Source of the DNA: Leucobacter denitrificans
GTDB taxonomy: Bacteria; Actinomycetota; Actinomycetes; Actinomycetales; Microbacteriaceae
Reading direction: 5' to 3'
Assembly (NCBI RefSeq): GCF_014396385.1
Contig: NZ_CP060716.1
Coordinates: forward strand, 868,001-932,000
DNA length: 64,000 nucleotides
In this document: positions 27,352 to 37,866 of the stretch, piece after piece
Numbering within the stretch: position 1 is the first letter of the stretch
Layout of the letters: each line of letters starts with the position of its first letter
The notes under the pieces: model-generated
The model's input: the letters and a program-made list of their open reading frames with translations, nothing else
Told to the model about the DNA's origin: nothing
The model's database searches: none
Translations under genes and position numbers: made by a program

Positions 27352-30234
27352 TTACTCCTCAAACGCTTCAATGGGTGGGCACGAGCATACGAGGTTTCGG
27401 TCGCCGAAGGCACCATCGATCCTCGAGACTGGCGGGAAGTACTTGTCGACCCGCAGACGCTCGCTCGGGAACGCCCCTTGCTCGCGGCTGTAGGGGCGCT
27501 CCCAGCTATCGCTCACCACGACCGACGCCGGGTGTGGTGCGTTGCGCAGCGGTGATTCCTCGACTGCGTACGCGCCCGAGATGACCTCGTCGATCTCTGC
27601 ACGAATCGTCACCATTGCTTCGATGAATCGCTCGATCTCTCCGAGATCCTCCGACTCGGTCGGCTCGACCATGAGCGTGCCAGCCACCGGGAAGGCGAGG
27701 GTCGGCGCATGGAAACCGAAGTCGATGAGACGCTTGGCAACGTCTTCCGCGGTAACTCCCGACTTGGTGGTGAGCTCACGGAGGTCGAGAATGCACTCGT
27801 GCGCGACGAGACCCTCGTTGCCTGTGAACAACACTGGGAAGTGCTCACGGAGCCTCGCCGCAATGTAGTTCGCGCTGAGCAGCGCGGTCTTGCTTGCCTG
27901 GGTGAGGCCCTCGGCGCCCATCATCGCAACGTATGCGTACGAGATCGGCAGCACTCCCGCAGAGCCGAACACGGTCGCCGCGACAGGGATTCCGTCACCG
28001 GTCGTGATCTCACCCTCGGTAGTTGGGTTGCCAGGAAGGTACGGGAGCAGATGCTCGGCAACCGCGACCGGGCCAACACCTGGGCCACCGCCGCCGTGTG
28101 GAATTGCGAATGTCTTGTGCAGGTTCAGGTGGGAGACATCGCCGCCGAATTCACCGGGCTGTGCGAGGCCAACGAGCGCATTCATGTTTGCGCCATCGAT
28201 ATACACCTGGCCGCCCGCTGCGTGCACCTTCTCGCACACGTCGCGCACATCCGCGTCGTACACACCGTACGTTGACGGGTACGTGATCATAATCGCCGAC
28301 AGCACATCGCGATGCGCTTCGATCTTGGCGTCGAGATCCGCCATATCGATCGCACCCTCGTCAGTGTTCTTGACGACCACGACGCGCATGCCCGCAAGAA
28401 CCGCAGAGGCCGCGTTCGTGCCGTGGGCCGACGCGGGAATGAGGCACACGTCGCGCTCGGTATCACCGTTCGCGAGGTGGTAGCCGCGAATCGCGAGCAA
28501 CCCGGCGTACTCGCCCTGCGAACCGGCATTCGGTTGCAGCGAGATGCCAGCGTAGCCCGTGATCTCGATGAGCCATGCCTCGAGGCGGTGGATCAGCTCA
28601 CGCCAACCCACGCTCTGCTCTTCTGGCACGTACGGGTGGATCCCAGCAAACTCCGGCCACGAGATCGATTCCATCTCTGCTGCGGAGTTCAGCTTCATCG
28701 TGCACGAGCCGAGCGGAATCATCGTGCGGTCGAGCGCGAGGTCGCGGTCGGAAAGCCTGCGGAGGTAGCGCATCATCTGCGTTTCCGAGCGGATCTCGTT
28801 GAAGATTGGGTGGGTGAGGTATTCGCTCGTGCGAGCAACCGAGGCGGGGAATGCGAGCGAGTCGATTGGATCCACCGCGCTGAGTTCCGCACCAAACACG
28901 CGCGCGACACCCTCTACCGTTTCCGCAGTCGTCGTTTCATCGAACGACACCCCGACAGTGTCCGCATCGACGAGCCTGAGGTTAAAGCCTGCTGCCGCAG
29001 CATCGGCGACGATTGCCTTGGCACGGCCCGGCACACTCGCCCACACGGTATCGAAGTAAGTTTCGCTCGCGACCGAGATGCCAGCTGCGGCGAGCGCTGC
29101 GGCGAAGTTCTGCGCGTGCGCGTGGGTGCGCTTCGCGATTGCCTCGAGCCCGTCGGGCCCGTGGTACACGGCGTACATCGACGCGGTGATCGCAAGCAGC
29201 GCCTGCGCGGTGCAGATGTTGCTCGTCGCCTTCTCGCGGCGAATGTGCTGCTCACGAGTTTGCAGCGCGAGGCGGTACGCGGTGCGGCCCTCTTGATCCT
29301 TCGATACGCCGACGAGCCGACCGGGCAGCGAGCGCTCGAGCCCCGCACGCACTGCGAGGTAGGCGGCGTGTGGGCCACCGAAGAAGAGCGGCACTCCGAA
29401 ACGCTGAGTGTTGCCTACCGCGACATCTGCGCCCTGCTCCCCCGGAGGAACGATGAGCGTCAGTGCGAGCAGGTCGGCGACCACTGTGACCATCGCGCCG
29501 CGATCCTTCGCTTCCCGGATCGTCGCCGTGTGATCCACAACGGCACCGTTGTTGCCCGGCTGCTGCAGCACGATGCCAGAGATTGGCCCCTCGGGCAGGC
29601 CCTGCGACAGGTCTGCAATCTCGACCTCGAAACCGAGCGCCTGAGCGCGACCCTGCACGACCTTGATGGTCTGCGGAAAGAGGTTCGAGTCGAGCACGGT
29701 CTTCGCGTCTGCGGCAGCCTTGTTTGCGCGGCGCATGAGCAGCACCGCTTCTGCGGTCGCGGAGCTCTCGTCGAGCATTGACGCGTTCGCGATGGGAAGC
29801 GCTGTGAGATCAGAAACCATGGTCTGGAAGTTGAGGAGCGCCTCAAGCCGACCCTGCGAGATCTCTGGCTGATACGGCGTGTAGGCCGTGTACCACGAAG
29901 GACTCTCGAGCACGTTGCGGCGAATGACCGGCGGAGTGTGTGTTCCGTAAAACCCCTGCCCAATGAGCTGGGTCTTCACGACATTCATGCTCGCAAGTCT
30001 GCGGAGTTCCGCGAGGCTATCTTCTTCCGTGAGCGCTGGCGGAAGGTCGAGAGCTTTCGAGCTGCGAATCGATGCGGGTACTGCCGTGTCGACGAGCGCG
30101 TCGAGGGTGTCGTAGCCGAGCGTATCGAGCATGACCTGCTGATCAGCAGGGGCCGCAATACCTATATGCCTATTCGCGAACGCGGGTGACGATGCCTGTT
30201 GAGTCAAAGGTGGATCTCCAGAAGTCAGGGCCAT
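27352..30234 (-). CDS. gcvP: Glycine dehydrogenase (decarboxylating), P protein
   Basis: PLP enzyme that decarboxylates glycine and loads the aminomethyl group on GcvH. The 960-residue single-chain form has two homologous halves; the N-terminal half begins [18 protein letters not shown]. The PLP lysine lies in [20 protein letters not shown]. Other conserved blocks are [17 protein letters not shown] and [15 protein letters not shown]. It heads the operon behind a tandem glycine riboswitch, so it is probably induced by glycine. Confidence 0.97.
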   Translation of the reverse strand: MALTSGDPPLTQQASSPAFANRHIGIAAPADQQVMLDTLGYDTLDALVDTAVPASIRSSKALDLPPALTEEDSLAELRRLASMNVVKTQLIGQGFYGTHTPPVIRRNVLESPSWYTAYTPYQPEISQGRLEALLNFQTMVSDLTALPIANASMLDESSATAEAVLLMRRANKAAADAKTVLDSNLFPQTIKVVQGRAQALGFEVEIADLSQGLPEGPISGIVLQQPGNNGAVVDHTATIREAKDRGAMVTVVADLLALTLIVPPGEQGADVAVGNTQRFGVPLFFGGPHAAYLAVRAGLERSLPGRLVGVSKDQEGRTAYRLALQTREQHIRREKATSNICTAQALLAITASMYAVYHGPDGLEAIAKRTHAHAQNFAAALAAAGISVASETYFDTVWASVPGRAKAIVADAAAAGFNLRLVDADTVGVSFDETTTAETVEGVARVFGAELSAVDPIDSLAFPASVARTSEYLTHPIFNEIRSETQMMRYLRRLSDRDLALDRTMIPLGSCTMKLNSAAEMESISWPEFAGIHPYVPEEQSVGWRELIHRLEAWLIEITGYAGISLQPNAGSQGEYAGLLAIRGYHLANGDTERDVCLIPASAHGTNAASAVLAGMRVVVVKNTDEGAIDMADLDAKIEAHRDVLSAIMITYPSTYGVYDADVRDVCEKVHAAGGQVYIDGANMNALVGLAQPGEFGGDVSHLNLHKTFAIPHGGGGPGVGPVAVAEHLLPYLPGNPTTEGEITTGDGIPVAATVFGSAGVLPISYAYVAMMGAEGLTQASKTALLSANYIAARLREHFPVLFTGNEGLVAHECILDLRELTTKSGVTAEDVAKRLIDFGFHAPTLAFPVAGTLMVEPTESEDLGEIERFIEAMVTIRAEIDEVISGAYAVEESPLRNAPHPASVVVSDSWERPYSREQGAFPSERLRVDKYFPPVSRIDGAFGDRNLVCSCPPIEAFEE

Positions 30235-30249
30235 CTCGGCCTGTGAAAG

Positions 30250-30445
30250 ATCCTCCCCGCTCTGTACGTGACCTGAGAGATTCGGCGAAGTGTCGCTGCG
30301 ACACCAGACCTTGCACCGTCGGTGAGCGGGATTGCCCGCTGCTTTTCAGAGTTGCCTGTGCATGCGGTACATGTGCCTGAGAGTTTCCCGGGGAGGGATT
30401 GCTCCTACGGCGTCGGGATTCTCACCCGATCTCTCCCGCGATGCA
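30250..30445 (-). promoter_or_regulatory. Tandem glycine riboswitch upstream of gcvP
   Basis: Read on the minus strand, the first aptamer shows GGGAGAG (30437-30431), GCCGTAGGAGCAA (30411-30399) and ACTCTCAGGCA (30384-30374). The second shows ACCGACGGTGCAA (30323-30311), AATCTCTCAGGT (~30282-30271) and ACAGAGCGGGGAGG (~30266-30253). These are the gcvT-element consensus blocks in the right order with a short linker. Only about 16 bases separate the second aptamer from the gcvP ATG, so control at translation initiation is more likely than a separate terminator. Confidence 0.93.
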
Positions 30446-30510
30446 TAAGCGGCGTGTTCAGTTATGCACCCGATTCTACCCGTAGTCCCGAGCAAACCGC
30501 GACCGCTCGC

Positions 30511-31590
30511 CTACTTGTCGAAAAGCTTGTGAGCTGCTGCGCGGGCCCAGCGTTCAGCTTCGGCAAGCGACTCGAGCGTGAGTTGCTGTGGAGGCTCGTG
30601 GCGATCCACCACCGCACTCACGGTGTCGACGATTTGAGTGAAGCGGATCTTGCCGTCGTGAAACGCGTCGACCGCTTCTTCGTTCGCCGCGTTGAACACG
30701 GCCGGGTACGTTTCTCGTTTGCGCCCGACGTGCTTCGCGAGCGCAACCGCCGGAAACGCTTGCTCGTCGAGCGGTTCGAATTCCCACTTCGTCGCCTGGC
30801 TCCAATCGAGTGGTGCGCCCGCGCCCGCGAGGCGATCGGGCCAGGTGAGTCCGAGCGCGATGGGCAAGCGCATGTCGGGCGGCGAGGCCTGCGCGATTGT
30901 GGATCCATCGATGAACTCAACCATCGAATGCACGATCGACTGCGGATGCACGACAACGTCGATGTCGCCGTAGGATACACCGAACAGCAGATGCGCCTCG
31001 ATGACTTCGAGCCCCTTGTTCATGAGCGTTGCGGAGTTGGTGGTGACGACGCGACCCATGTCCCACGTGGGATGCGCGAGCGCCTGCGCCGGAGTAACGT
31101 GCTCGAGTTCGGCGCGCGAGCGACCGCGGAACGGCCCGCCAGACGCAGTGAGCACAAGGCGCTTCACCTCGTTTTTCGCCCCCGAACGCAATGCCTGCGC
31201 AATTGCTGAGTGCTCGGAGTCGACCGGCACGATCTGCCCCGGCTTCGCGAGACCAGTCACCAGATCTCCACCAACGATGAGCGACTCTTTGTTTGCGAGC
31301 GCGAGAGTGCGCCCCGCTTTGAGTGCGGCGATTGTCGGGCCGAGCCCCACAGAGCCGGTGATGCCGTTCAACACCACATCTGCAGTGACATCTCGCACGA
31401 GCTGCGTCGCTGCCTCTGCACCAAGACCCGTGTGCTGAACATTGAACTCTTCAGCCTGCTCGCGCAGTCGCTCAGCATTCGAGCCAGCGATGAGCCCCAC
31501 TACCTGAAAACGGCTCGGCTGCCGCCTTATGACGTCAAGCGCCTGCTCGCCGATCGAACCAGTGGATCCCAAAATAACAACGCGCTTCAT
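30511..31590 (-). CDS. dxr: 1-deoxy-D-xylulose-5-phosphate reductoisomerase
   Basis: Second step of the MEP pathway: DXP to MEP with NADPH. The 359-residue product begins [20 protein letters not shown] and contains [26 protein letters not shown] and [12 protein letters not shown]. The C-terminal [16 protein letters not shown] is also present. I use the ATG at 31590 rather than the one at 31599 (MVCMKR). Both starts lie inside a perfect 17-bp hairpin placed directly after the FKBP gene, so expression may be structurally controlled. Confidence 0.95.
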   Translation of the reverse strand: MKRVVILGSTGSIGEQALDVIRRQPSRFQVVGLIAGSNAERLREQAEEFNVQHTGLGAEAATQLVRDVTADVVLNGITGSVGLGPTIAALKAGRTLALANKESLIVGGDLVTGLAKPGQIVPVDSEHSAIAQALRSGAKNEVKRLVLTASGGPFRGRSRAELEHVTPAQALAHPTWDMGRVVTTNSATLMNKGLEVIEAHLLFGVSYGDIDVVVHPQSIVHSMVEFIDGSTIAQASPPDMRLPIALGLTWPDRLAGAGAPLDWSQATKWEFEPLDEQAFPAVALAKHVGRKRETYPAVFNAANEEAVDAFHDGKIRFTQIVDTVSAVVDRHEPPQQLTLESLAEAERWARAAAHKLFDK

Positions 31591-31618
31591 GCACACCATT
31601 CTGCATGAAGCGCGTTGT
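31577..31618 (-). terminator. Perfect 17-bp hairpin covering the dxr start codon
   Basis: Arms 31577-31593 and 31602-31618 (ACAACGCGCTTCATGCA and its complement) flank an 8-nt loop. It begins 8 bp after the FKBP stop and is followed on the minus strand by a T-rich TTATTTT. The dxr ATG at 31590-31588 is in the distal arm, and an alternative ATG at 31599 is in the loop. It may terminate FKBP transcripts, hide the dxr start, or both. Confidence 0.65.
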
Positions 31619-31625
31619 CGCGTGC

Positions 31626-32639
31626 TTATTCGGCGTGCACCGTGCCGAGGATATCGAGCACGAACACCATCACGTCGTCGGGCTCGTGACCCATTTGCTC
31701 GAGACTTGCAGCCCCGTATCCGCCGTCTTCAGCTGGAACGACAGAAATGATCTGCGATCCGACTTTCTGCCCTTCGAGGGCCTTCTGGAAGCCGCCGATG
31801 ACCTGTGTCGTCAAGAAGTCAGTGGGTGCGCCACGGCTCCAGCTCGAGTCGAACTCTTCGCCTGTGCGCCAGATAACGCCTCGATAGTTCACGTAGACGC
31901 GGTCACCGGCTTGCACGGTCTCGCCGTCGCCCTCGATGATGGTCGCAATGCTGAGCTCGGTCGGCGCGTCGACGCCCTCTGGCATAGTGATCGTCGGTGC
32001 GCCGTCGTCATCAAGCTTGACCGTAGGGAATCCGTCAGGAGCGGCGACCGCTTTACCCTCAGCCCGGCTCAGTAGCTCGTCTGCTTCGAGTGTGCCCGGC
32101 TCCGTCGACGCTGCCGAATCCGCGACCTCACCAAACTCCATCACGATGACGATTGAGTCTTCCTCGGTGATGCCTTCGAGGCCGGTCTCCTCAGCAGCCG
32201 CGGTGCCGAATACGTCAGCGTACGGGGTGACGATTGCAATCTGCTCACCTGGCACAGCACAGCGGATTCCCTCGTACGCCCAGGTAGCAAGCTGCTCCTG
32301 AGCTGCGGGAATCGGGCTCGTCGCTACCTGCTGCAGGCTCGTGCCGTCGGCACCATTGAACATCGACATAGCGACCTCAATGGTTTGGTCGGCGGTTGGG
32401 CTCTCACCTTCACCTTCCTTGAGAACCGAGCGCTCGGTTGCCTCGACCGAGACCGGCGTCTCCGAGGTAATTTCGAGGTCGTTGCCCACTTCACCGGTGA
32501 CCTCGATTGTCTTGCTCGCACTGCCTGGCGCGAGGCAGTCTTCACCCGACGCGTCAGTGTTTGCTCCCCCACCGGCAGAACAGCCGGTGAGCAGCAGCGC
32601 AGTGGCAGCGAGTGGTACGAATACACGTGAAAGTTTCAC
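31626..32639 (-). CDS. FKBP-type peptidyl-prolyl isomerase, lipoprotein
   Basis: The 337-residue protein has a lipoprotein signal peptide with lipobox LLTGC (Cys20) followed by a flexible Gly/Ala/Ser stretch. It is probably anchored outside the membrane as a folding helper. The C-terminal ~100 residues form an FKBP domain: [40 protein letters not shown] and VFVLDILG. The region ~95-210 may be a degenerate first FKBP domain. It sits directly upstream of dxr on the same strand. Confidence 0.9.
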   Translation of the reverse strand: MKLSRVFVPLAATALLLTGCSAGGGANTDASGEDCLAPGSASKTIEVTGEVGNDLEITSETPVSVEATERSVLKEGEGESPTADQTIEVAMSMFNGADGTSLQQVATSPIPAAQEQLATWAYEGIRCAVPGEQIAIVTPYADVFGTAAAEETGLEGITEEDSIVIVMEFGEVADSAASTEPGTLEADELLSRAEGKAVAAPDGFPTVKLDDDGAPTITMPEGVDAPTELSIATIIEGDGETVQAGDRVYVNYRGVIWRTGEEFDSSWSRGAPTDFLTTQVIGGFQKALEGQKVGSQIISVVPAEDGGYGAASLEQMGHEPDDVMVFVLDILGTVHAE

Positions 32640-32742
32640 TGAGGTCCTGTCTGAGTGAGTGGCTGGCGGTACATCGCCACATGGTCGATGTAGTAATTCT
32701 GGTGCATCTGGCTATCGAGACCCTGAGAATAACTGCGCCGCG

Positions 32743-33558
32743 CTACCGATTGGCCAAAGCTGCGGCATACAGTTCTTTCGACGGGATCCCTGTTAGTTCA
32801 GAGACCTCCCGCGTCACATCCTTCAAGCGTTCACCCGCGGCAACTCGCGCAGTGACTTCGGCAAGCGCCGTCTCAGGCGACACTGACTGCGCGGGTGCGC
32901 CGCCAACGACGAGCACGATCTCGCCGCGAACGCCTCCGGCGGCCCACTCAGCGAGTTCACCCAGCCCGCCGCGCTTGATCTCCTCATGCAGCTTGGTGAG
33001 TTCTCGGCATACAGCCGCGCGCCGATCCACACCGAAGGCTGCGGCGAGGTCGTTGAGCGCCTGAACAACCCGCGAGGGTGACTCGAAAAACACGAGTGTG
33101 CGCCGCTCATGGGCAAGCTCCTTGAGCAGGCGTGCCCGCTCGCCAGGCTTGCGTGGCATAAAACCCTCAAACGCGAAACGGTCGGTCGGAAGACCCGATG
33201 CGGCGAGCGCGGTGACGACTGCGGAGGGTCCGGGGATCACACTCACCTGCACGCCCGCTTCGGCCGCGAGCTGCACGACGCGGTATCCCGGGTCAGAGAC
33301 GGTCGGCATTCCGGCGTCACTCACGAGCACGATGTCTTCGTGCTTCGCTCGCTCTACGAGACGTGCGGCGCGTTCGTGCTCGTTGTGGTCGTGAAGCGCG
33401 ACGAGCTCAGCGCGCGTCTCAATCTCGAGAAGCCGGAGTAACTGGGCCGTATGCCTGGTGTCCTCGGCCGCAATGACCTTGGCGTGAGCGAGTGTGTCGC
33501 GAAGCCTTGGCGAGGCGTCTCCGAGGTTTCCGATAGGCGTCGCCGCGAGCAGAATCAT
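32743..33558 (-). CDS. rsmI: 16S rRNA (cytidine(1402)-2'-O)-methyltransferase
   Basis: Methylates C1402 in the 16S decoding centre. Starting at the ATG at 33558 the 271-residue product begins MILLAATPIGNLGDASPRL, the family N-terminus; an upstream start would add 25 unrelated residues. It has AAEDTRHTAQLL, VLVSDAGMPTVSDPG and the VVTALAASGLPTDRFAFEGF segment of tetrapyrrole-methylase-like enzymes. It is divergent from an MFS transporter gene, with 60 bp between the starts. Confidence 0.95.
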   Translation of the reverse strand: MILLAATPIGNLGDASPRLRDTLAHAKVIAAEDTRHTAQLLRLLEIETRAELVALHDHNEHERAARLVERAKHEDIVLVSDAGMPTVSDPGYRVVQLAAEAGVQVSVIPGPSAVVTALAASGLPTDRFAFEGFMPRKPGERARLLKELAHERRTLVFFESPSRVVQALNDLAAAFGVDRRAAVCRELTKLHEEIKRGGLGELAEWAAGGVRGEIVLVVGGAPAQSVSPETALAEVTARVAAGERLKDVTREVSELTGIPSKELYAAALANR

Positions 33559-33618
33559 GCCCCAATCGTACGGGCATTTGCGTGTGGTGCTGCGCTTTTC
33601 AGGTAGGCTTGGGCGGCT

Positions 33619-34848
33619 ATGCACGACTCTCACCCCACTCCGACGCTCATTTCGCGAACCGGCGTGACCTACTTCCCGCTTGCCCTCATCGCACGCCTGC
33701 CGTTCGCGATGATGGTGGTGGGCGTGCTCACGCTCATCGTGTCTGCGCGTGGATCGCTCGAGCTCGGCGGCTTGGCATCGGCTGTTGTGGGAGTTGGGTC
33801 AGCACTCGTGAGCCCATTCGTTGGCGCCGCAGCAGACCGGTTTGGGCAGCGAATCGCGCTTCTCCTCACCGCGGTTTCTCACAGCATTTCGCTTGTTGCC
33901 CTCGCGTGGATCGCATACTCAGCAGCGCCCGATTTTTGGATGCTCGCGGTTGCATTCGCCGTAGGCGCGACGAGCCCGCAGGCCTCCCCCATGTCGCGCT
34001 CTCGTCTCGTGCTCATCATTCAGCACTTCTTGCCGGTCGAACGTCGCCCAAAGGCACTCGCAAAGGTGCTCGCCTACGAATCTGCGGCAGACGAAGTGGT
34101 GTTCGTCTTTGGCCCGGTGCTGGTCGGCGTGCTCGCGACAATATTTGGGGCGCGCACGCCAATCATCGCTGCCGCAGTGCTCACCATTCTTGTTATCACC
34201 GCGTTTGCGCTCCATCACACGAGCGCTCCCGCGAAAAGCGCAGCGGAGCGGGCGGAGACACTTGCTCCCGCGTCACACCTTGGCCGCCCGACATTGCTTG
34301 CCGTCGTCGCTGGCATCACCGGAGTGGGTCTGGTGTTTGGTACCACCCTCACCGCACTCACCGCTTTCATGCAGGAGCTTGGTGACCCTGAGGCTGCGGG
34401 CCTCTTCTACGGAATCATGGGTGTCGGTTCGGCGATCCTCGCGATTACAGTGTCACTGTTCTCACCCAAATTCACACTGAGGTACCGCTGGCTCGTCTTC
34501 GCGTCACTTGTTGTCATTGGTGAAGCGCTACTCGCAACCTCCGATTCGATTGCCCAAATCTCGCTTGGCCTCGCAGTTACTGGGTTCGGGATCGGGCCCC
34601 TGCTCGTTACGCTCTACGGTCTCGGCGCTGCGCGCAGCCCGGAGGGCCGATCCGCAACGGTCATGACGATGCTCGGGTCTGGTGTGATCCTCGGCCAATC
34701 GCTCGCTTCTGCAGTGACCGGAAGCGTGGCTGAAAACGTCAGTGTGAGCGCCTCGCTCGTGTTGCCACTCATCGCCGCAGCGTTCACGCTCGTGGTCGGC
34801 GGGCTGAACTGGGTGCTCACGCCGGCGGGTTCTGGCCGCGAGGCGTGA
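33619..34848 (+). CDS. MFS transporter
   Basis: The 409-residue protein has about 12 hydrophobic segments, with the loop 2-3 motif GAAADRFGQRIALLL typical of the major facilitator superfamily. The N-terminal cytoplasmic stretch is short (MHDSHPTPTLISRTGVTYFP). The substrate cannot be assigned; this subfamily is usually annotated as a putative drug or sugar exporter. It stands alone between rsmI (divergent) and the sufS-sufU pair. Confidence 0.85.
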   Translation: MHDSHPTPTLISRTGVTYFPLALIARLPFAMMVVGVLTLIVSARGSLELGGLASAVVGVGSALVSPFVGAAADRFGQRIALLLTAVSHSISLVALAWIAYSAAPDFWMLAVAFAVGATSPQASPMSRSRLVLIIQHFLPVERRPKALAKVLAYESAADEVVFVFGPVLVGVLATIFGARTPIIAAAVLTILVITAFALHHTSAPAKSAAERAETLAPASHLGRPTLLAVVAGITGVGLVFGTTLTALTAFMQELGDPEAAGLFYGIMGVGSAILAITVSLFSPKFTLRYRWLVFASLVVIGEALLATSDSIAQISLGLAVTGFGIGPLLVTLYGLGAARSPEGRSATVMTMLGSGVILGQSLASAVTGSVAENVSVSASLVLPLIAAAFTLVVGGLNWVLTPAGSGREA

Positions 34849-34923
34849 CCTGATTCGCTGGCAGCGTAGCCTCCTGTGACACTCTCTCATCCGAGATTGT
34901 GGATCGAGTGGAAGAATGATTAT

Positions 34924-36222
34924 ATGAATGCTTTTCTCACCTCGTCCGAGGTTGCCGAATTGCGGGCTGCCTTCCCGTACTTTGCAGCTATTGATGCGAC
35001 CGACGGATCAGCGCCGGCATATCTCGATTCAGCGGCAACTTCACAACGACCAGCAGTGGTACTCGACGCGGAGCGTGCATTCCTCGAACGTTCGAACGCA
35101 GCGGTGCACCGCGGTACGAGCGGAGCCGTTGGGGCAGCTACCGGAGCATTCGAAGGCGCACGCGATCTCATGGCCGAGTTTGTTGGTGCAGAGAGCTCGG
35201 AACAGATCGTGTGGGCCGAGAACGCCACCGATGCATTGAACCTGCTTGCGCTCGGAATTGGCGAAGCGAATTCCGGCAACGGCGTTTCGGGGTCGGAGCG
35301 ATTCCACTTGGGTACGGGTGACGAGATTCTCGTTACTGAAGCCGAACACCACGCGAACCTCATTCCTTGGCAGCGTCTTGCGAACAAAACGGGAGCGACC
35401 CTCCGATACATTCCGGTCAATGAATATGGCGTGTGGAGCCTTGACGACGCGCGCGCGGCACTCAGCGATCGCACTCGAATCTTTGCGTTCGCACACGTGT
35501 CGAACGCGACGGGGTTTCACGCGCCGGTGCGTGAACTTGTCGATCTGGCGCATGCGGTGGGCGCGATTGTGGTGCTCGATGCGTGCCAGTCGGTGCCGCA
35601 CATTCCGGTGAACTTCTCAGAACTCGGCGTTGATTTCGCAGCGTTCTCGGGCCATAAGATGCTCGGGCCGAACGGCATCGGAGTGCTCTATGGCACTGCT
35701 GAACTGCTCGCTGCGCTTCCCCCAGCCCGCACCGGCGGATCCGCAATTACCAAGGTGACCATGGATGCCGCGGAGTTCATGCCGCCCCCACTCAGGTTCG
35801 AACCTGGCACCCAGCCCGTTTCACAGGTCGTGGGCCTCGGGGCAGCTGTGCGATTCCTCACCGAGGTCGGCATGGATCGTATTGAGGCGCGCGAACACGA
35901 ACTCGTCACCAGGCTCGCAGAAGGGCTCGCTGAGATTCGTGGTGTTCGACTCCTCGGCTCTCCAGATCTTTCACAGCGCGTTGCCCTCACCGCGATATCC
36001 GTCGAGGGCTTGCACGCGCACGACGTCGGGCAGTTCCTCGACGAGCGCGGTGTTCTCGTGCGCGTCGGCCACCACTGTGCACAACCGCTCCATCGCGCAC
36101 TTGGTATGGCCTCGTCGACTCGAGCAAGTGTGCATGTCACGACCACCGAAGATGAGGTCGATCGATTTCTCGACGCGGTGCGCGGGGCGCAGAAGTACTT
36201 CGGGGTCGAGGTGGCAGCGTGA
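34924..36222 (+). CDS. sufS: SufS-type cysteine desulfurase
   Basis: PLP enzyme that removes sulfur from cysteine for Fe-S cluster assembly. With the ATG at 34924 (MNAFLTSSEVAEL) the product has 432 residues; an upstream start would add 16 non-conserved residues. The PLP lysine is in FSGHKMLGPNGIG (Lys245) and the persulfide Cys in VGHHCAQPLH (Cys385). The next gene encodes SufU and overlaps by 4 bp. A sufBCD locus is not in the window. Confidence 0.93.
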   Translation: MNAFLTSSEVAELRAAFPYFAAIDATDGSAPAYLDSAATSQRPAVVLDAERAFLERSNAAVHRGTSGAVGAATGAFEGARDLMAEFVGAESSEQIVWAENATDALNLLALGIGEANSGNGVSGSERFHLGTGDEILVTEAEHHANLIPWQRLANKTGATLRYIPVNEYGVWSLDDARAALSDRTRIFAFAHVSNATGFHAPVRELVDLAHAVGAIVVLDACQSVPHIPVNFSELGVDFAAFSGHKMLGPNGIGVLYGTAELLAALPPARTGGSAITKVTMDAAEFMPPPLRFEPGTQPVSQVVGLGAAVRFLTEVGMDRIEAREHELVTRLAEGLAEIRGVRLLGSPDLSQRVALTAISVEGLHAHDVGQFLDERGVLVRVGHHCAQPLHRALGMASSTRASVHVTTTEDEVDRFLDAVRGAQKYFGVEVAA

Positions 36223-36683
36223 GTTCACTCGACAGCCTGTACCAAGAAGTCATTCTCGACCACTCGAAGCGACCGGTCGGTCGAGGTGAGCTAGAGGCCG
36301 CGCCCGGCACTCTGACTGCGACGCATCACGAGTTCAATCCGAGTTGCGGCGATGAGATCGATCTTTCGATCTCTGTGGATCCTGAGAGCGGCAAGATCAC
36401 GGGCATGGCGTGGGAAGGAGACGGGTGCTCAATTTCTATGGCCTCCGCTTCCATCCTCTCTCAACTCGTGCGAGACGATGAACTCACGATCGCGGGAGCG
36501 ACGGAACGTATTGACGCGTTTCGCGAGATGATCCAGGGTAAGACAAAGACACCAAACGAGGAGTTGCTGGGCGATGCTGTCGCTATGCAGGGCGTCTCGA
36601 AATTCGTGATGCGGGTGAAGTGCGCGATGCTTGCCTGGGTGGCGCTCGAAGCCGACCTCAAGCAGATTCAGGCTGCCGAGTAA
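36219..36683 (+). CDS. sufU: SufU-type Fe-S assembly sulfurtransferase
   Basis: Zinc-binding partner that accepts persulfide sulfur from SufS. The 154-residue product has the SufU ligands Cys43 and Asp45 (FNPSCGDEIDL), Cys70 (WEGDGCSISMAS) and Cys135 (MRVKCAMLAW). The insertion typical of SufU relative to IscU is present. It overlaps sufS by 4 bp, so both are co-translated and probably form a complex. Confidence 0.95.
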   Translation: MSSLDSLYQEVILDHSKRPVGRGELEAAPGTLTATHHEFNPSCGDEIDLSISVDPESGKITGMAWEGDGCSISMASASILSQLVRDDELTIAGATERIDAFREMIQGKTKTPNEELLGDAVAMQGVSKFVMRVKCAMLAWVALEADLKQIQAAE

Positions 36684-36785
36684 CTGGCAGTCACACTCCG
36701 CTCACAGTAGGCATATTGTGCTGAGCGGTCTGTGCGGCCTGTGGATGACCCACAATGAGTGCGAAGCGGGCATCATGCTCGGTGC

Positions 36786-37793
36786 ATGACATCAACTTCT
36801 CGCACCACGCCCGAAGTGCTTCGTTGCACTAACACCGCCGATTTCCTCGCTGCACTTCCCCGACTTGTAGGGTTCACCGCTCCGCACAGTTTGTTCGTCG
36901 TGTTGTTCTCCGGAAGGCGCTCAAGCGCTTCGATCCGCCTCGATCTCCCAGACAGCGAGGATGCGCAGGAGATTTCAACGTACCTTGATGCTGTTGTCGA
37001 GGTGCTTCGTAGAAATTTTCCCCCTGAAACGCTCGAATCTCCCGCGTTGGTCATTTCGAGTGAGATGAGCTTTGCCGAAGCTCGCAACATTCCCTGGCGC
37101 ACGCTTGCTCGTGGGTTACGGCGACGACTCACTCGTGAGGGAATGCCGCCGCGCGAAGTGTGCGGCATCGCACCTGACGGGTGGGTCAGCTATCTCGACC
37201 CCTCGGCACCACGAACTGGCCGACCGCTGAATGAGATTGCGGCAAGTCAAGTCGCATCTGACAAGCCGCAACCCACACTCGCATCGATCGGCCAATACGG
37301 CTCGCCACTCCCTGAAATGTGCGCATCGGTAGAGCAGGAACTTCTGCAGGCGCCACCAACAACCTCACACAAAGAGCGAGCGCAGGTCGCCAAGGAATTT
37401 GCCGCAGCAGTCCACTCCCATGCTGCGGCCGAGATTCCGAGCGCTCGAATAATGGCGGGCTTCATTCGCGTTTCCCAATTCCCCGACTGCTGGGACGTGA
37501 TTCTCACCCACTTTTTAGATCAAGAAGCCGAGCGTGCGAGCGAACTACCTGAAAGCCGAATGCAGCAACGGAAATGTGCGGAGCTCATCGCTACCATTGC
37601 TGCTCACGCACCCGAAGATCTGAAACCCAACGTCTTCGCACTGTGTGCCGTGGTCTGGAGCTACGTTGGCTTACACTCGGTGGCGCAGCGTCAGCTCGAC
37701 CTTGCGGCACAGCTTGACCCAGAGTGTTTTGGCGTGCGCATCGCGACACCCTTCGTCGAATCTCCGTACTTCCTGCCCAACGAGGCAACATGA
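36786..37793 (+). CDS. DUF4192 family protein
   Basis: The 335-residue protein resembles the actinobacterial DUF4192 family. Its N-terminus (TNTADFLAALPRLVGFTAPHSLFVVLFSG, by position) and the C-terminal helix segment FALCAVVWSYVGLHSVAQRQLDLAAQLDP (residues ~285-315) fit. There is no signal peptide or membrane segment. Function is unknown. I chose the ATG at 36786 because residues upstream of it are not conserved-looking. Confidence 0.75.
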   Translation: MTSTSRTTPEVLRCTNTADFLAALPRLVGFTAPHSLFVVLFSGRRSSASIRLDLPDSEDAQEISTYLDAVVEVLRRNFPPETLESPALVISSEMSFAEARNIPWRTLARGLRRRLTREGMPPREVCGIAPDGWVSYLDPSAPRTGRPLNEIAASQVASDKPQPTLASIGQYGSPLPEMCASVEQELLQAPPTTSHKERAQVAKEFAAAVHSHAAAEIPSARIMAGFIRVSQFPDCWDVILTHFLDQEAERASELPESRMQQRKCAELIATIAAHAPEDLKPNVFALCAVVWSYVGLHSVAQRQLDLAAQLDPECFGVRIATPFVESPYFLPNEAT

Positions 37794-37866
37794 TTCGCCT
37801 GAAGAGTTTGTGCGTTCGCGCTAGTCACCTCGACAGCCTGACGGCCCACTCACTACATTGAGGTGC

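Noticed and set aside
28312..29781. 489-codon plus-strand ORF inside gcvP
   Set aside because: Antisense shadow of a highly conserved gene; Arg/His-rich composition typical of reverse-frame reading in high-G+C DNA.
30322..31209. 295-codon plus-strand ORF over the riboswitch and dxr
   Set aside because: It overlaps a well-supported riboswitch and is antisense to dxr; no domain is visible.
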